64,000 bases of DNA from Clostridioides difficile_D (lineage in GTDB: Bacteria > Bacillota > Clostridia > Peptostreptococcales > Peptostreptococcaceae): the NCBI GenBank assembly GCA_945861085.1, contig OX244046.1:3472001-3536000 (forward strand), in the 5' to 3' direction. Numbering within the stretch: the first letter of the stretch is position 1; each line of letters begins with the position of its first letter. This document shows positions 19,481 through 28,720 of this stretch, piece after piece. The notes beneath the pieces are model-generated. The model saw only the letters and a program-made list of their open reading frames with translations. It had not been told where the DNA came from and did not search any database. The position numbers and the translations under genes are program-made.

Positions 19481-19624
19481 TTTGGGTCTCCCTTCTATAT
19501 TTAATTTAATATTCTATTCCATATATTTTTTATCTATATACTTCATTTAAATTCCTATTTTTGTCTAAGTTCTGTTTTTAACATCTAAATTCTTATTTCT
19601 TACTTGTATGTTAATATCAATTAT

Positions 19625-20953
19625 TTAGATTCTATTCCATAGATTTTGACTTAATTCTCTGCTTTTAGCTAGAATACTTTCTTCATCTATGTTTACTAAC
19701 TTTCTATCTTTCATAAGTACTTTTCCGTTTATAATAGTTGTGTCTACACTTCTTCCACTCATTCCAAATATAGTGTGTCCACCTATTGTGTTTTCTGTCA
19801 ATGGAGTATGTGGTATATAATCAACTACTATAACATCTGCATAAGCACCTTTTTTAAGTACTCCTAAGTCATTTTTATAATAAGCCTTTGCTATTTTTCT
19901 ATTGTTATCAAATAACATTGTTTGTGATTCTTCAAATCCAACTCTTGGGTCACTTAAGTGATGTTTGTGAATTATATTGGCAACTTTTAATGATTCAAAC
20001 ATATCACTAGTATATCCATCAGTCCCTAGACCTACTGTAACACCTCTTTTTAGTAGTTCTATTGCAGGAGAACATCCAACTGCATTTCCCATATTAGATT
20101 CTGGATTGTGAACTACAAATGTATTTGTTTTATTTAAAAGACTGATTTCATCTGTACTTATATATATACAATGAACTGCTATTGTTTTTTCTTTTAGTAC
20201 ACCAAAATCATTGAATCTTTCTAAAACCCTTTTTCCATATTTATCTACATTATATTGTAGGTCTGCTAACCCTTCAGCAACATGTACATGATAACCTGTA
20301 TCAAGACCAGCCATTTCTGAAGCACATTTATTTAATGTGTCATCAGACAACGTAAACGCAGCATGAAGACCAAACATTCCTTTTATCATGTCTGTATCAT
20401 CTTTTTGAGCATATTTTATAAAGTTTACGTTTTCATTGATACCTTGTTGTATTGTATCTCCACCATCTCTATCAGATACCTCATAACAAAGGCATGTTCT
20501 AATTCCCAAATCCTTTGCAACATCTGATATTGTAAACAAACTTCCTTCAATTGCATTTGGACTTGCATGATGGTCATAAACTGTTGTTACACCATTTTTT
20601 ATACATTCTATATAGGTTGCATATGCACTGTATTTTGTATCTTCTAGTGTAAGCTGTTTATCAAGTCTCCACCATAAATTGTTTAATATTTCTAAAAAGT
20701 TCTCAGAAGGTTTTCCTGGAACCGCCATTCCTCTAGCAAATGAGCTGTATATATGCATATGTGAATTTATTAGACCAGGCATGATTATTTTCTTGCCTGC
20801 ATCTATAAATTCATGTACTGGATATTTCGCTTTCATTTCCTCTGTAGTACCTATATCTTCAATTAGATTATCATTTATTACTACACATCCATCTTCCATA
20901 TAGGGATTTAAAGAATCTTGGCTTATTAGCCTCCCATTCCCCACTAAAATCAT
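19625..20953 (-). CDS. ssnA: SsnA-type amidohydrolase
   Basis: 442 residues, metal-dependent deaminase/chlorohydrolase fold. N-terminal MILVGNGRLISQD, metal motif GLINSHMHIYSSFARGM, HVHVAEG, AVHCIYI and GLGTDGYTSDM are seen. It matches the SsnA protein of the selenium/purine cluster of Enterobacteriaceae and Clostridia; the true substrate is not firmly established, a purine or ring deamination is the usual proposal. 27 nt after the D-aminoacylase-like gene. Confidence 0.85.
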   Translation of the reverse strand: MILVGNGRLISQDSLNPYMEDGCVVINDNLIEDIGTTEEMKAKYPVHEFIDAGKKIIMPGLINSHMHIYSSFARGMAVPGKPSENFLEILNNLWWRLDKQLTLEDTKYSAYATYIECIKNGVTTVYDHHASPNAIEGSLFTISDVAKDLGIRTCLCYEVSDRDGGDTIQQGINENVNFIKYAQKDDTDMIKGMFGLHAAFTLSDDTLNKCASEMAGLDTGYHVHVAEGLADLQYNVDKYGKRVLERFNDFGVLKEKTIAVHCIYISTDEISLLNKTNTFVVHNPESNMGNAVGCSPAIELLKRGVTVGLGTDGYTSDMFESLKVANIIHKHHLSDPRVGFEESQTMLFDNNRKIAKAYYKNDLGVLKKGAYADVIVVDYIPHTPLTENTIGGHTIFGMSGRSVDTTIINGKVLMKDRKLVNIDEESILAKSRELSQNLWNRI

Positions 20954-20980
20954 AAATTTATTCCTCCTTAAAGCTAAGAT

Positions 20981-22564
20981 TTAATTTTTAAGTACTTTTC
21001 CTGCTTTAATTTTATTGTATTTTCCTTCTTCAACAACACAATTTCCATTTATAATTACATAATCTATACCTGTAGGATACTGCATAGAGTCGATAAAATC
21101 ATCACATCCACTAACTATATCCTTGTCAAATATAACTATATCTGCAAAATATCCTTCTTTTAACTCGCCTCTGTCTTTTATACTAAAGCTTGTAGCTGCC
21201 TTTTTAGTCATTTTATAAACAGCTTCTTCAATTGTTAGTACATTTAACTCTCTAACATATCTTCCTAGTATTTTAGGGAAAGAACCATAAGCTCTTGGGT
21301 GTGGTTTACCTGCTAAAAGACCATCTGTACATACATTTTGCTCATCTCTTTTCATGAATCCTATTATATGTTCTTCCAATCCATAGAAATCTACCATTCC
21401 AACTGCATTTTCTTCTTCCTTTAGTAAATCAAACGTTGCATCTAATGGGTCTTTTCCTCTCATTTTTCCAATTTCTAATAAGCTCTTACCAATTGTATCT
21501 TTATTCTTTTCTGTTTTTACGCTTGTTACAAATATTTGGTCTATTCCAGCAAACTCTATAAAATTATCCCAACCTTCTATTCCATTTGCTATGTCTTTTT
21601 TCATTTTTGCTCTTTCGTTTTCATCACTTAATCTTTCTATTAATTTATCAGTTCCTCCAGAATGTGCCCAAGGAGGTAAAACTACTCCAAGCATTGTACT
21701 TCCTGCTGCATATGGATATTGGTCAAAAGATACTCTTATACCTTCTTTTTCTGCTTTTTCTAAAAGCTCTATAACTTGCGGTATATACTTCCAATTTGAT
21801 TTACCACAAACCTTAAAGTGTGAAAAATGAACTTTTACTCCTGATTGTTTTCCAATTTCTATGATTTCTTCCATTGATGTTAAAATTGTATCTGCTTCAC
21901 TTCTTTGGTGAACTACAAATACTCCATCGTATTTTGCTACAACCTTACACATCTCTATAATTTCTTCAGTCAATGAGTATGCACAAGGTATATATATAAG
22001 TCCAGTAGACAATCCTATAGCTCCTGCTTTTAGCTCTCTCTCTGTAATTTCACACATTTTTTGAATTTCTTCTTTAGTAGCAGGTCTATCTTCAAGTCCC
22101 ATTGCTTCCATTCTAACGTTTCCATGAGGTACTAAATAAGTTTCATTTAAACCTACCCCATTGTCATCCATCATTTTTAAATAATTCTCTGTTGTTTCAT
22201 ATTTCCAATCAATTTCATCACTTTCACCATCTAGGCCTGCTAAATTTTTTCTCCAAGAAGATATATGTTCTTGAGGTAGAGGGGCCATAGATATCCCATC
22301 TTGGCCCAACACTTCTGTTGTAATTCCCTGTCTAATCTTTACCTCATTATATGGATTAACTAAAATAACTAGGTCTGAATGGCTATGAGTATCTATGAAA
22401 CCTGGACATATAACTCTACCTTTTGCATCTATAACTTTGTCAGCTTCTTCATTTAAATCCTGTGATATTTTTAATATTTTCTCGTTTTCTATTAAAATAT
22501 CTCCTTCATATGCTGGTGCCTTACTTCCATCTACTATAAGCCCATGTTTTATTAAAGTTCTCAC
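20981..22564 (-). CDS. N-acyl-D-amino-acid deacylase family amidohydrolase
   Basis: 527 residues of the D-aminoacylase branch of amidohydrolases: GFIDTHSHSDL metal motif, ITTEVLGQDGIS, STGLIYIPCAYS, HFSHFKVCGKSNW, FDQYPYAAGST and the late CTDGLL...PRAYGSFPKILG. Start is probably the ATG at 22564. The family removes acyl groups from D-amino acids or opens related cyclic amides. It lies 15 nt after ygeY, in the operon, which suggests an amide hydrolysis step on a purine-derived fragment; the substrate is not known. Confidence 0.82.
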   Translation of the reverse strand: MRTLIKHGLIVDGSKAPAYEGDILIENEKILKISQDLNEEADKVIDAKGRVICPGFIDTHSHSDLVILVNPYNEVKIRQGITTEVLGQDGISMAPLPQEHISSWRKNLAGLDGESDEIDWKYETTENYLKMMDDNGVGLNETYLVPHGNVRMEAMGLEDRPATKEEIQKMCEITERELKAGAIGLSTGLIYIPCAYSLTEEIIEMCKVVAKYDGVFVVHQRSEADTILTSMEEIIEIGKQSGVKVHFSHFKVCGKSNWKYIPQVIELLEKAEKEGIRVSFDQYPYAAGSTMLGVVLPPWAHSGGTDKLIERLSDENERAKMKKDIANGIEGWDNFIEFAGIDQIFVTSVKTEKNKDTIGKSLLEIGKMRGKDPLDATFDLLKEEENAVGMVDFYGLEEHIIGFMKRDEQNVCTDGLLAGKPHPRAYGSFPKILGRYVRELNVLTIEEAVYKMTKKAATSFSIKDRGELKEGYFADIVIFDKDIVSGCDDFIDSMQYPTGIDYVIINGNCVVEEGKYNKIKAGKVLKN

Positions 22565-22579
22565 AAAACCATCTCCTAA

Positions 22580-23767
22580 TTATTTTTTATAAACTGATTT
22601 TAATATACCATAATACCCTTCTGCACCTTTAAATAACTGGTCTAATTCTATATACTCATCTATTGTATGAGCAAGATTTTCCTTAGAAGGACCAAATCCT
22701 ATAGTTCTTATTCCAGCCTCACCTGCATAGTGACTTCCATTTGTACAGAATGAGTATTGAGTTATTTCTGAATCTATTCCAGCTTCTTTTAGTCCTTTAT
22801 ATGCTGCTTGAACAAATTCATCTTCTTCATCGTATAACCATCCTGGGAAGAATCTTTCACTCTCTATAGTATTTCCTGTATAGCAATCAGCTTTTTCAAC
22901 TGCATAAGAAACTTTTGCAGTTAATTCTGGGTCTTCTTTCATCATTTCATCTAATAATGCTTGTATTGGAGCTAATACTCCTTCTCTTGTTTCTCCAACT
23001 AATAATCTTCTGTCAAAAGTAGCTTTACAGTAATCTGGTACTACTGAAGCTCCTGGATATGGAGAAGATTTTATATCTGTTAAAACTAGTATTCCATCAC
23101 CTAAAACTGGGTGAGTTGGAGGTACTAATTGTTGTATCTTTTGGATTACATTAGCCATTTTATAAACTGCATTTACACCTTTTTCTGGATTAGCAGAGTG
23201 AGCTGGTTTACCAAAAGTTTCTACTACTATTTCCCCTCTACCTCTTTGACCAATCTTCAAGTTTAGCTCTGAAGATTCACCTATTACAACATAATCAGGT
23301 TGAACAGCCTTACTTATTTCTCTAGCTGAAACTCCTTCAAATATTTCTTCATGAACAACTCCTGCTACATATAATTCACCTTCAAAGTCTTTGTTAGTAT
23401 CTTCTGCAAAGTATGAAACAGCTGCCATCATAGCACTTACTTGCCCCTTCATATCAGAAGTTCCTCTACCATATATTTTTCCATCTACTATTCTTGCTTC
23501 AAAAGGAGGAACACTCCACTTACTTGCATCTGGAACTGGAACTGTGTCTATATGCCCATCAAATAATATTTTTTTACCTGGTTTGTTTCCTTTTATACAT
23601 CCTACTATATTTCCATATCTATCTCTTGACCAGCTATCAAAACCTAGTAAAGCAAAATTCTCTTCTATTGCTTTTACTACATTTTCTTCTTGACCTGAAT
23701 AACTAGCATTTCTTATTAAGTCTTGGCATACTTCAGTTAATTGTTTTTTTCTTGTTTCATTTAACAT
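22580..23767 (-). CDS. ygeY: YgeY-type M20 peptidase/deacylase
   Basis: 395 residues, M20 zinc hydrolase. Visible: FDGHIDTVPVPD (His and Asp metal ligands), GRGTSDMKGQ (bridging Asp), GVVHEEIFEG (catalytic and metal Glu), a dimerisation lid (about 180-290) and C-terminal GFGPSKENLAHTIDEYI (metal His). It resembles YgeY of the purine/selenium cluster, a probable amidohydrolase for an open-chain intermediate such as an acylated diaminopropionate. Follows dpaL by 262 nt of T-rich repeats (23810-24020). Confidence 0.85.
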   Translation of the reverse strand: MLNETRKKQLTEVCQDLIRNASYSGQEENVVKAIEENFALLGFDSWSRDRYGNIVGCIKGNKPGKKILFDGHIDTVPVPDASKWSVPPFEARIVDGKIYGRGTSDMKGQVSAMMAAVSYFAEDTNKDFEGELYVAGVVHEEIFEGVSAREISKAVQPDYVVIGESSELNLKIGQRGRGEIVVETFGKPAHSANPEKGVNAVYKMANVIQKIQQLVPPTHPVLGDGILVLTDIKSSPYPGASVVPDYCKATFDRRLLVGETREGVLAPIQALLDEMMKEDPELTAKVSYAVEKADCYTGNTIESERFFPGWLYDEEDEFVQAAYKGLKEAGIDSEITQYSFCTNGSHYAGEAGIRTIGFGPSKENLAHTIDEYIELDQLFKGAEGYYGILKSVYKK

Positions 23768-24029
23768 TTTGATATTCCCCCATATAATTTTTAATTTGTT
23801 GACGTTTTACTTTGATATTTCACTTTTTTAATTTATTCATATTTCACTTAATCTATTGATTTTTTACTTCTTTATATTTTATTTATTAAACTTTTATTTA
23901 TTAAACTTTTATTTAGACTTTATTTTAATTTTGTTTAGTTTTATTTGATTTTATTTGGTTTTTATTTTGAGTTTTTCATTTGCTTAAGTTTTTATTTTAC
24001 TTATTAAGTTTTTATTTTACTTAAGCCTT

Positions 24030-25244
24030 TTATTTACTTTGGCACTCACCATTCCAAACTATATCTTTATATTTGTCAGGGTCAGTATCTCCTTCTGTAC
24101 TTATTAATAATACTTTAGAGTTCTCATCTAGTTTTAAAGCTTCTCTTAAATCTTTTAAATCTTCACTTTCAAGTATTGAAACTAATGCTCCAGTTGTAAC
24201 TGCTCCAGACTCTCCAGAGATTACTTTCTCATCTCCTCTTAGAGGATTTCCTAGTATTCTCATACCTTTAGCAGATACCCAGTCTGGTGCTGAAACAAAT
24301 GCTGATGAATAATTTTTTAACACTTCAAACCCTATAGTGTTTGGCTCTCCACAAGCAAGACCTGCCATTATAGTTGGCATATCTCCTCCAACAAATCTTG
24401 GTTTTCCATCTCCTGCTTCTGCTGATTTATAGTAACAATCAGCTTCATCAGCTTCTACTACTACTGTTATTGGGCATTCATCATATATTGAAGCAACATA
24501 TCCTTGAACTGCACCAGCAAGTGAACCAACTCCTGCTTGCACAAATACGTGTGTTGGTCTGTCTACTCCATATTCTTTTAATTGTTCTATGGCTTCTTTA
24601 GCCATAGTTCCATAGCCTTGCATTATCCATGCTGGTATTTCTTCATATCCGTCCCAAGCTGTATCTTGAACCATTACTCCGTGGTCATCAGCTTCTGCGT
24701 AATCATTAGCTAATCTTACTGCATCATCATAGTTTAAGTCTGTTATACTAGCATCTGCACCTTCTCCTTTGATTTTATTCAATCTGAATTCAGAAGAACC
24801 TTTTGGCATTAATACGACAGATTTTTGACCTAATTTATTGGCTGTCCAAGCAACTCCTCTACCATGATTTCCATCTGTAGCTGTAAAGAAAGTTATTTCT
24901 CCTAATTTTTCTTTTATTTCTTTTGAAGTTAATTTATCATATCCTAACTCAGATATATCTGTATCTAATCTTTGAGCTAGGTATCTACCCATAGAATAAG
25001 AACCACCTAAAACTTTAAATGCGTTTAATCCAAATCTGTAAGATTCGTCTTTTACATATATTCCGCTTACTCCTAGTGATTTTGCTAAGTTATCTAATTT
25101 AACTAAAGGAGTCTTTTCATATTGTGGAAAGCTCTCATGGAAAGCTTTAGCCTTTGCAATTTCTTCATCTCTTAAAAATTCAATCCCTTTTTCTTTTTCC
25201 TCTGATTTAGGTAAGTTATTTAATTTCCATTTTATTTCTCTCAT
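24030..25244 (-). CDS. dpaL: 2,3-diaminopropionate ammonia-lyase
   Basis: 404 residues, PLP fold type II. The Schiff-base lysine is in YRFGLNAFKVLGGSY; TATDGNHGRGVAW and GVGSLAGAVQGY bind cofactor and phosphate. Converts 2,3-diaminopropionate to pyruvate and two ammonia through 2-aminoacrylate (known for YgeX/DpaL). In the purine pathway it is the step that yields pyruvate. It is the first gene after the sigma-54 promoter at 25315-25331, and so heads the catabolic transcript. Confidence 0.92.
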   Translation of the reverse strand: MREIKWKLNNLPKSEEKEKGIEFLRDEEIAKAKAFHESFPQYEKTPLVKLDNLAKSLGVSGIYVKDESYRFGLNAFKVLGGSYSMGRYLAQRLDTDISELGYDKLTSKEIKEKLGEITFFTATDGNHGRGVAWTANKLGQKSVVLMPKGSSEFRLNKIKGEGADASITDLNYDDAVRLANDYAEADDHGVMVQDTAWDGYEEIPAWIMQGYGTMAKEAIEQLKEYGVDRPTHVFVQAGVGSLAGAVQGYVASIYDECPITVVVEADEADCYYKSAEAGDGKPRFVGGDMPTIMAGLACGEPNTIGFEVLKNYSSAFVSAPDWVSAKGMRILGNPLRGDEKVISGESGAVTTGALVSILESEDLKDLREALKLDENSKVLLISTEGDTDPDKYKDIVWNGECQSK

Positions 25245-25314
25245 TTATTTTATATTCCCCTTTCAAATTTTTCGATATCATTATTAATTTTTTATCTTTG
25301 TGTCTTTATAGTAA

Positions 25315-25331
25315 AGCAATTACTATGCCAA
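25315..25331 (-). promoter_or_regulatory. Sigma-54 (-24/-12) promoter of dpaL operon
   Basis: On the minus strand TTGGCATAGTAATTGCT: GG and GC dinucleotides separated by exactly 10 nt, with the TTGGCA and TTGCT cores. The -12 GC is at 25316-25317 and the -24 GG at 25328-25329; about 70 nt upstream of the dpaL ATG. Confidence 0.85.
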
Positions 25332-25442
25332 TATTATTTATTCTAAAAACAATTTTTTTATGTTGGAATTACATACTTTTATAAAATTTCTTTAAATTTT
25401 ATAAATTTTGAATGTGAAAAATAAGATTTATAAAAGAAAAAA

Positions 25443-25491
25443 TTCTCATATTGGGAAATTTTTATCAATACGAGAATTATCAATTCGAGAA
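25443..25491 (-). promoter_or_regulatory. Candidate enhancer (UAS) for the sigma-54 activator
   Basis: TTCTCATATTG (25443-25453) is inverted by CAATACGAGAA (25466-25476), and CAATTCGAGAA (25481-25491) repeats the second arm 15 nt on. It lies 112-160 nt upstream of the -24/-12 promoter, the usual enhancer distance. A matching array precedes the ridA promoter. The remainder of the 523-bp dpaL-activator gap has no other recognised feature. Confidence 0.6.
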
Positions 25492-25767
25492 ACCGTTTCT
25501 TTATTTTAATTTTTCCTTTATTATGCTCTTATTCTTTATATGTCTATTGTTTTGTCAGATATATTACTATTTTTACTTTCTATAAATGTATGGCTATAAT
25601 CTTCTTATGTATAAACTCTATAAATTTATAGAAATACTTTATATTTTTTATAGCTTTATTTCCTTTTTCATCCTGCCCTATTTTAAAATTCATAAGAATA
25701 TCTACTCTAGTTAGTATATCAATCCAAAGAAATATATAAATACTTACCATTTTGATGTTCTATTATA

Positions 25768-27576
25768 TTATTGCTGTTCTTCTTCCAACTTCCTATATAA
25801 TGTAGCCAAACCTATACCTAAGTCTTTTGCTATTTTTTTCTTTGTCTTTGTATCTCTTCCATACTTATTCAACAACTTGTTTATGTAAGTCAACTCTAAT
25901 TCTTTAATTGAAAGTATCTTTTCTTGGTTCTCTACTATCCCTTCAACTATATCGCTTTCAAATGTTATATCTATATTTTTATCTTTATGGCCATTTCCAT
26001 TAATATCATAATAGTTCAAAATATCTAATGGAAGCATATCTTTGTATATTATTCCATCATCTCCAACCAAATTCATCATATATTCAACTGCATTTTCTAG
26101 TTCTCTTATATTTCCCGGCCAATTATAGTTAATCAACATATTCATTACATTTTCTTCTATTTTATTCAATTGAATACCTAATTCTAAAGAATATTTAGAA
26201 GCAAACTTCATCATTATTGATTCAATATCATCCTTTCTTTCCCTAAGAGGTGGCAAATTTATAGGAATTACATTTAATCTATAGTATAAATCATCCCTAA
26301 ACTTACCTTCATTTACTAATTTCAATAAATTTTTATTTGTAGCAGCAATTACTCTTATATCTAAATCTATAAGTTTATTTGACCCAATTCTCGCAAATTT
26401 TCTCTCTTGTAAAACTCTAAGTAACTTTGCTTGTAAAGGCATTGACAAATCTCCCATTTCATCAAGAAATATAACACCTTCATTTGCAAGTTCAAATTTC
26501 CCCACTTTACCTCCACTACTAGCTCCACTAAATGCACCTTTTATATAGCCAAATAACTCACTTTCAAGAAGGTTTTCTGGAATAGCAGCACAGTTTATCG
26601 CAATAAAGGGCTTGTTCCACCTACTGCCTTCAGCATGTATGGCTCTAGCAATTAGCTCTTTACCTGTACCACTTTCACCAGTTATTAGGACAGTTGAATT
26701 TGATTTTGCTAATTTCTTAGTTCTCTCTTTTACTTTTAACATTGCTTCTGAATTTCCAATTATGGACTCTATATCACTATTTCCCCAGCCACTATTCACT
26801 TTTCCATGTCCTTTATGATTGATATATGTCTTGTCAAATATTATTATTTTGTCGTATTGATTTATATATGGATATACAGGAATTATTTTGGCATTTATAT
26901 TATAAATCTTGTTATCAATATCAATTTCTAGTAATTCATGTCCATTTGAGGAAGATTCAACAGATACTATATTTACTATATTTTCTATTATATCTTTCTC
27001 TATATCTAATTTTTTTAGAGCTATATTGTTTATATAAGATATTTTGCTATTTATGTCTAGTATTATAACGCCTTTTTCAACATTTTCAATGATTTCTATC
27101 ATCATATTCATTTTTCTACTGCTATTTTTTGACGCTTCATGTTCTTCTATCTTCATAGAAATTAAATCGCATATATGATTGACAAATTTTAAATAATTAT
27201 CTATTTTTGCACTTATTTCTACTTTTTTAGTTTTATCTGTGCTAATAGCACCAATTACTCCTATAGTTCGATTATTATACTTTATTGGAACTGCTATTAT
27301 TACTTTATTTAGGCATTTCATGTAATGGGAACATTCTATACAAAGCTGATTATCACATATATCCAATACGACTAATTCTTGACCTGTCTGTATAACTTCA
27401 TCATAAAGAAAACCCTCTGTAACAACGCTTTCATTTATCTTTGATTTATATAGACCTGTGCCACTAATTCTTATTAATCTATCATCAACTATTTCAATAT
27501 CTACATCTAACACACTAGCTACTGTTTCAGTGTATTTTATCATTTCTTGTTGAAATTCTTTTAATTTACTTAACAT
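25768..27576 (-). CDS. Sigma-54-dependent transcriptional activator of the purine cluster
   Basis: 602 residues from ATG 27576; a further ATG four codons upstream overlaps the GGGGGAG SD and is less likely. Domains: GAF-like sensor (1-150) with a CX4CX2CX5C cysteine set near 74-88, a PAS-like segment (165-255), AAA+ domain (270-510) with Walker A GESGTGKE, Walker B FLDEMGD, and a C-terminal Fis-type HTH (ending GLATLYRKLEEE). The sigma-54 contact loop reads GAFSGA instead of GAFTGA. It stands between the two sigma-54 promoters that it probably controls, and corresponds in position to YgeV of E. coli. The cysteines suggest a redox, metal or Fe-S input. Confidence 0.9.
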   Translation of the reverse strand: MLSKLKEFQQEMIKYTETVASVLDVDIEIVDDRLIRISGTGLYKSKINESVVTEGFLYDEVIQTGQELVVLDICDNQLCIECSHYMKCLNKVIIAVPIKYNNRTIGVIGAISTDKTKKVEISAKIDNYLKFVNHICDLISMKIEEHEASKNSSRKMNMMIEIIENVEKGVIILDINSKISYINNIALKKLDIEKDIIENIVNIVSVESSSNGHELLEIDIDNKIYNINAKIIPVYPYINQYDKIIIFDKTYINHKGHGKVNSGWGNSDIESIIGNSEAMLKVKERTKKLAKSNSTVLITGESGTGKELIARAIHAEGSRWNKPFIAINCAAIPENLLESELFGYIKGAFSGASSGGKVGKFELANEGVIFLDEMGDLSMPLQAKLLRVLQERKFARIGSNKLIDLDIRVIAATNKNLLKLVNEGKFRDDLYYRLNVIPINLPPLRERKDDIESIMMKFASKYSLELGIQLNKIEENVMNMLINYNWPGNIRELENAVEYMMNLVGDDGIIYKDMLPLDILNYYDINGNGHKDKNIDITFESDIVEGIVENQEKILSIKELELTYINKLLNKYGRDTKTKKKIAKDLGIGLATLYRKLEEEQQ

Positions 27577-27784
27577 AGTCTCCCCCATTAAAATTTAATT
27601 TACCAAATTATAAGTTTAGCTATATTTTAACATATAGTCAATTTTTAAAATATATATAAAACATTACTTATTTATATATTTGCATTAAAACACATAATAT
27701 TAATTATAAAAAGCTTGTTTTATACAGTGATTACCTTAATTATAATATACAAATAAAAAAATAAATCACAATACAATAATAAAA

Positions 27785-27854
27785 TACAAAAAAGCCTTCC
27801 GCATATAACAAATATATTTTTAGCACAAAAATATACATCATATGAGAAAAGCTC
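27785..27854 (-). terminator. Terminator after ridA
   Basis: On the minus strand 27840-27854 pairs with 27792-27806 (15 positions, one mismatch, several G-U pairs in RNA), followed by six T. It separates ridA from the activator gene, so the activator should have its own promoter in 27600-27785; the remainder of this 400-bp gap is AT-rich with no clear site. Confidence 0.7.
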
Positions 27855-27977
27855 AATAGTTAAATATTTAGATAGATTTTTATATAGACTTTTTTAATAT
27901 AAACTTTTTTAATTGTAGACTTTTTTATTAGTTTTTAATTTTCATTAGTTTTGTTATTGGTTTTATTGTTATAATAC

Positions 27978-28355
27978 TTATAATACTGCCATTGCTTCAA
28001 TTTCTAAAACTGCATCTTTTGGTAATTGAGCAACTTGTACACATGATCTTGCTGGTGGATTTTCTTTAAAGTATGTAGCATACACTTCATTAATATCATT
28101 AAAATCCTTTAAATCTTTTACAAATACTGTAGTTTTAAATATTTTATCCATACTTGTACCAGCTTGTTCTAATATTGCTTTTACATTATCTAAAGAAGCT
28201 TTTGTTGCTTCTTTTGGGTCAGATACTAACTCACCAGTCTTCATATCTATTGGAAGTTGACCTGATGTAGAAACTATATTTCCAACTTGTATCGCTTGAG
28301 AATATGGTCCAATTGCTCCTGGAGCTTTCTCTGTAGCTATTACTACTTTTGACAT
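27978..28355 (-). CDS. ridA: RidA family 2-iminobutanoate/2-iminopropanoate deaminase
   Basis: 125 residues, the usual size. Trimeric cytoplasmic enzyme that hydrolyses reactive enamine/imines from 2-aminoacrylate to pyruvate and ammonia. Motifs: APGAIGPYSQAI, GQLPID..TGEL and NPPARSCVQVAQLPKDAVLEIEA with the Arg that holds the substrate carboxylate. Strong SD AGGAGGTG. It has its own sigma-54 promoter (28514-28530). Since DpaL releases 2-aminoacrylate, coregulation makes biochemical sense. A 9-bp inverted repeat lies in the leader (28428-28453). Confidence 0.93.
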   Translation of the reverse strand: MSKVVIATEKAPGAIGPYSQAIQVGNIVSTSGQLPIDMKTGELVSDPKEATKASLDNVKAILEQAGTSMDKIFKTTVFVKDLKDFNDINEVYATYFKENPPARSCVQVAQLPKDAVLEIEAMAVL

Positions 28356-28513
28356 GACTTCACCTCCTATTATTAAGTTATATTTACAGGAAAATAAAAT
28401 TTCCTAAACACCAATATCAATACGAAACTTTAGATTAAAATTCAAATCTAAAGCTTCAAATAATCAACACTTAGATGATTATGTTTATTTGTGTTCTTGT
28501 TAACTTTTATTAA

Positions 28514-28530
28514 AGCAATTAACATGCCAA
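28514..28530 (-). promoter_or_regulatory. Sigma-54 (-24/-12) promoter of ridA
   Basis: On the minus strand TTGGCATGTTAATTGCT, with GG-N10-GC spacing; 15 of 17 positions equal the dpaL promoter. About 160 nt upstream of the ridA ATG, giving a leader of about 145 nt. Confidence 0.85.
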
Positions 28531-28633
28531 ACTTTATTTATATATAAAATTTTGTGAAGTCATTCAAAACAGCTACTTCTGAATTTTTTTGTAAAAAAAG
28601 TTTTAAAATTACTCTTTTATAATGTCAATTTTT

Positions 28634-28680
28634 TTCTCATATCTAGAAATTTACCAACATGAGAATTCTTGTTTTGAGAA
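28634..28680 (-). promoter_or_regulatory. Candidate enhancer (UAS) upstream of ridA
   Basis: TTCTCATAT (from 28634) is inverted by CAACATGAGAA (28655-28665), with another TTTTGAGAA at 28672-28680. Layout, spacing and sequence match the array upstream of dpaL; 104-150 nt from the -24 element. Confidence 0.55.
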
Positions 28681-28720
28681 TTTACAAATTTTATTTAAAT
28701 AGTTCTAAAGTTTTAACTTA

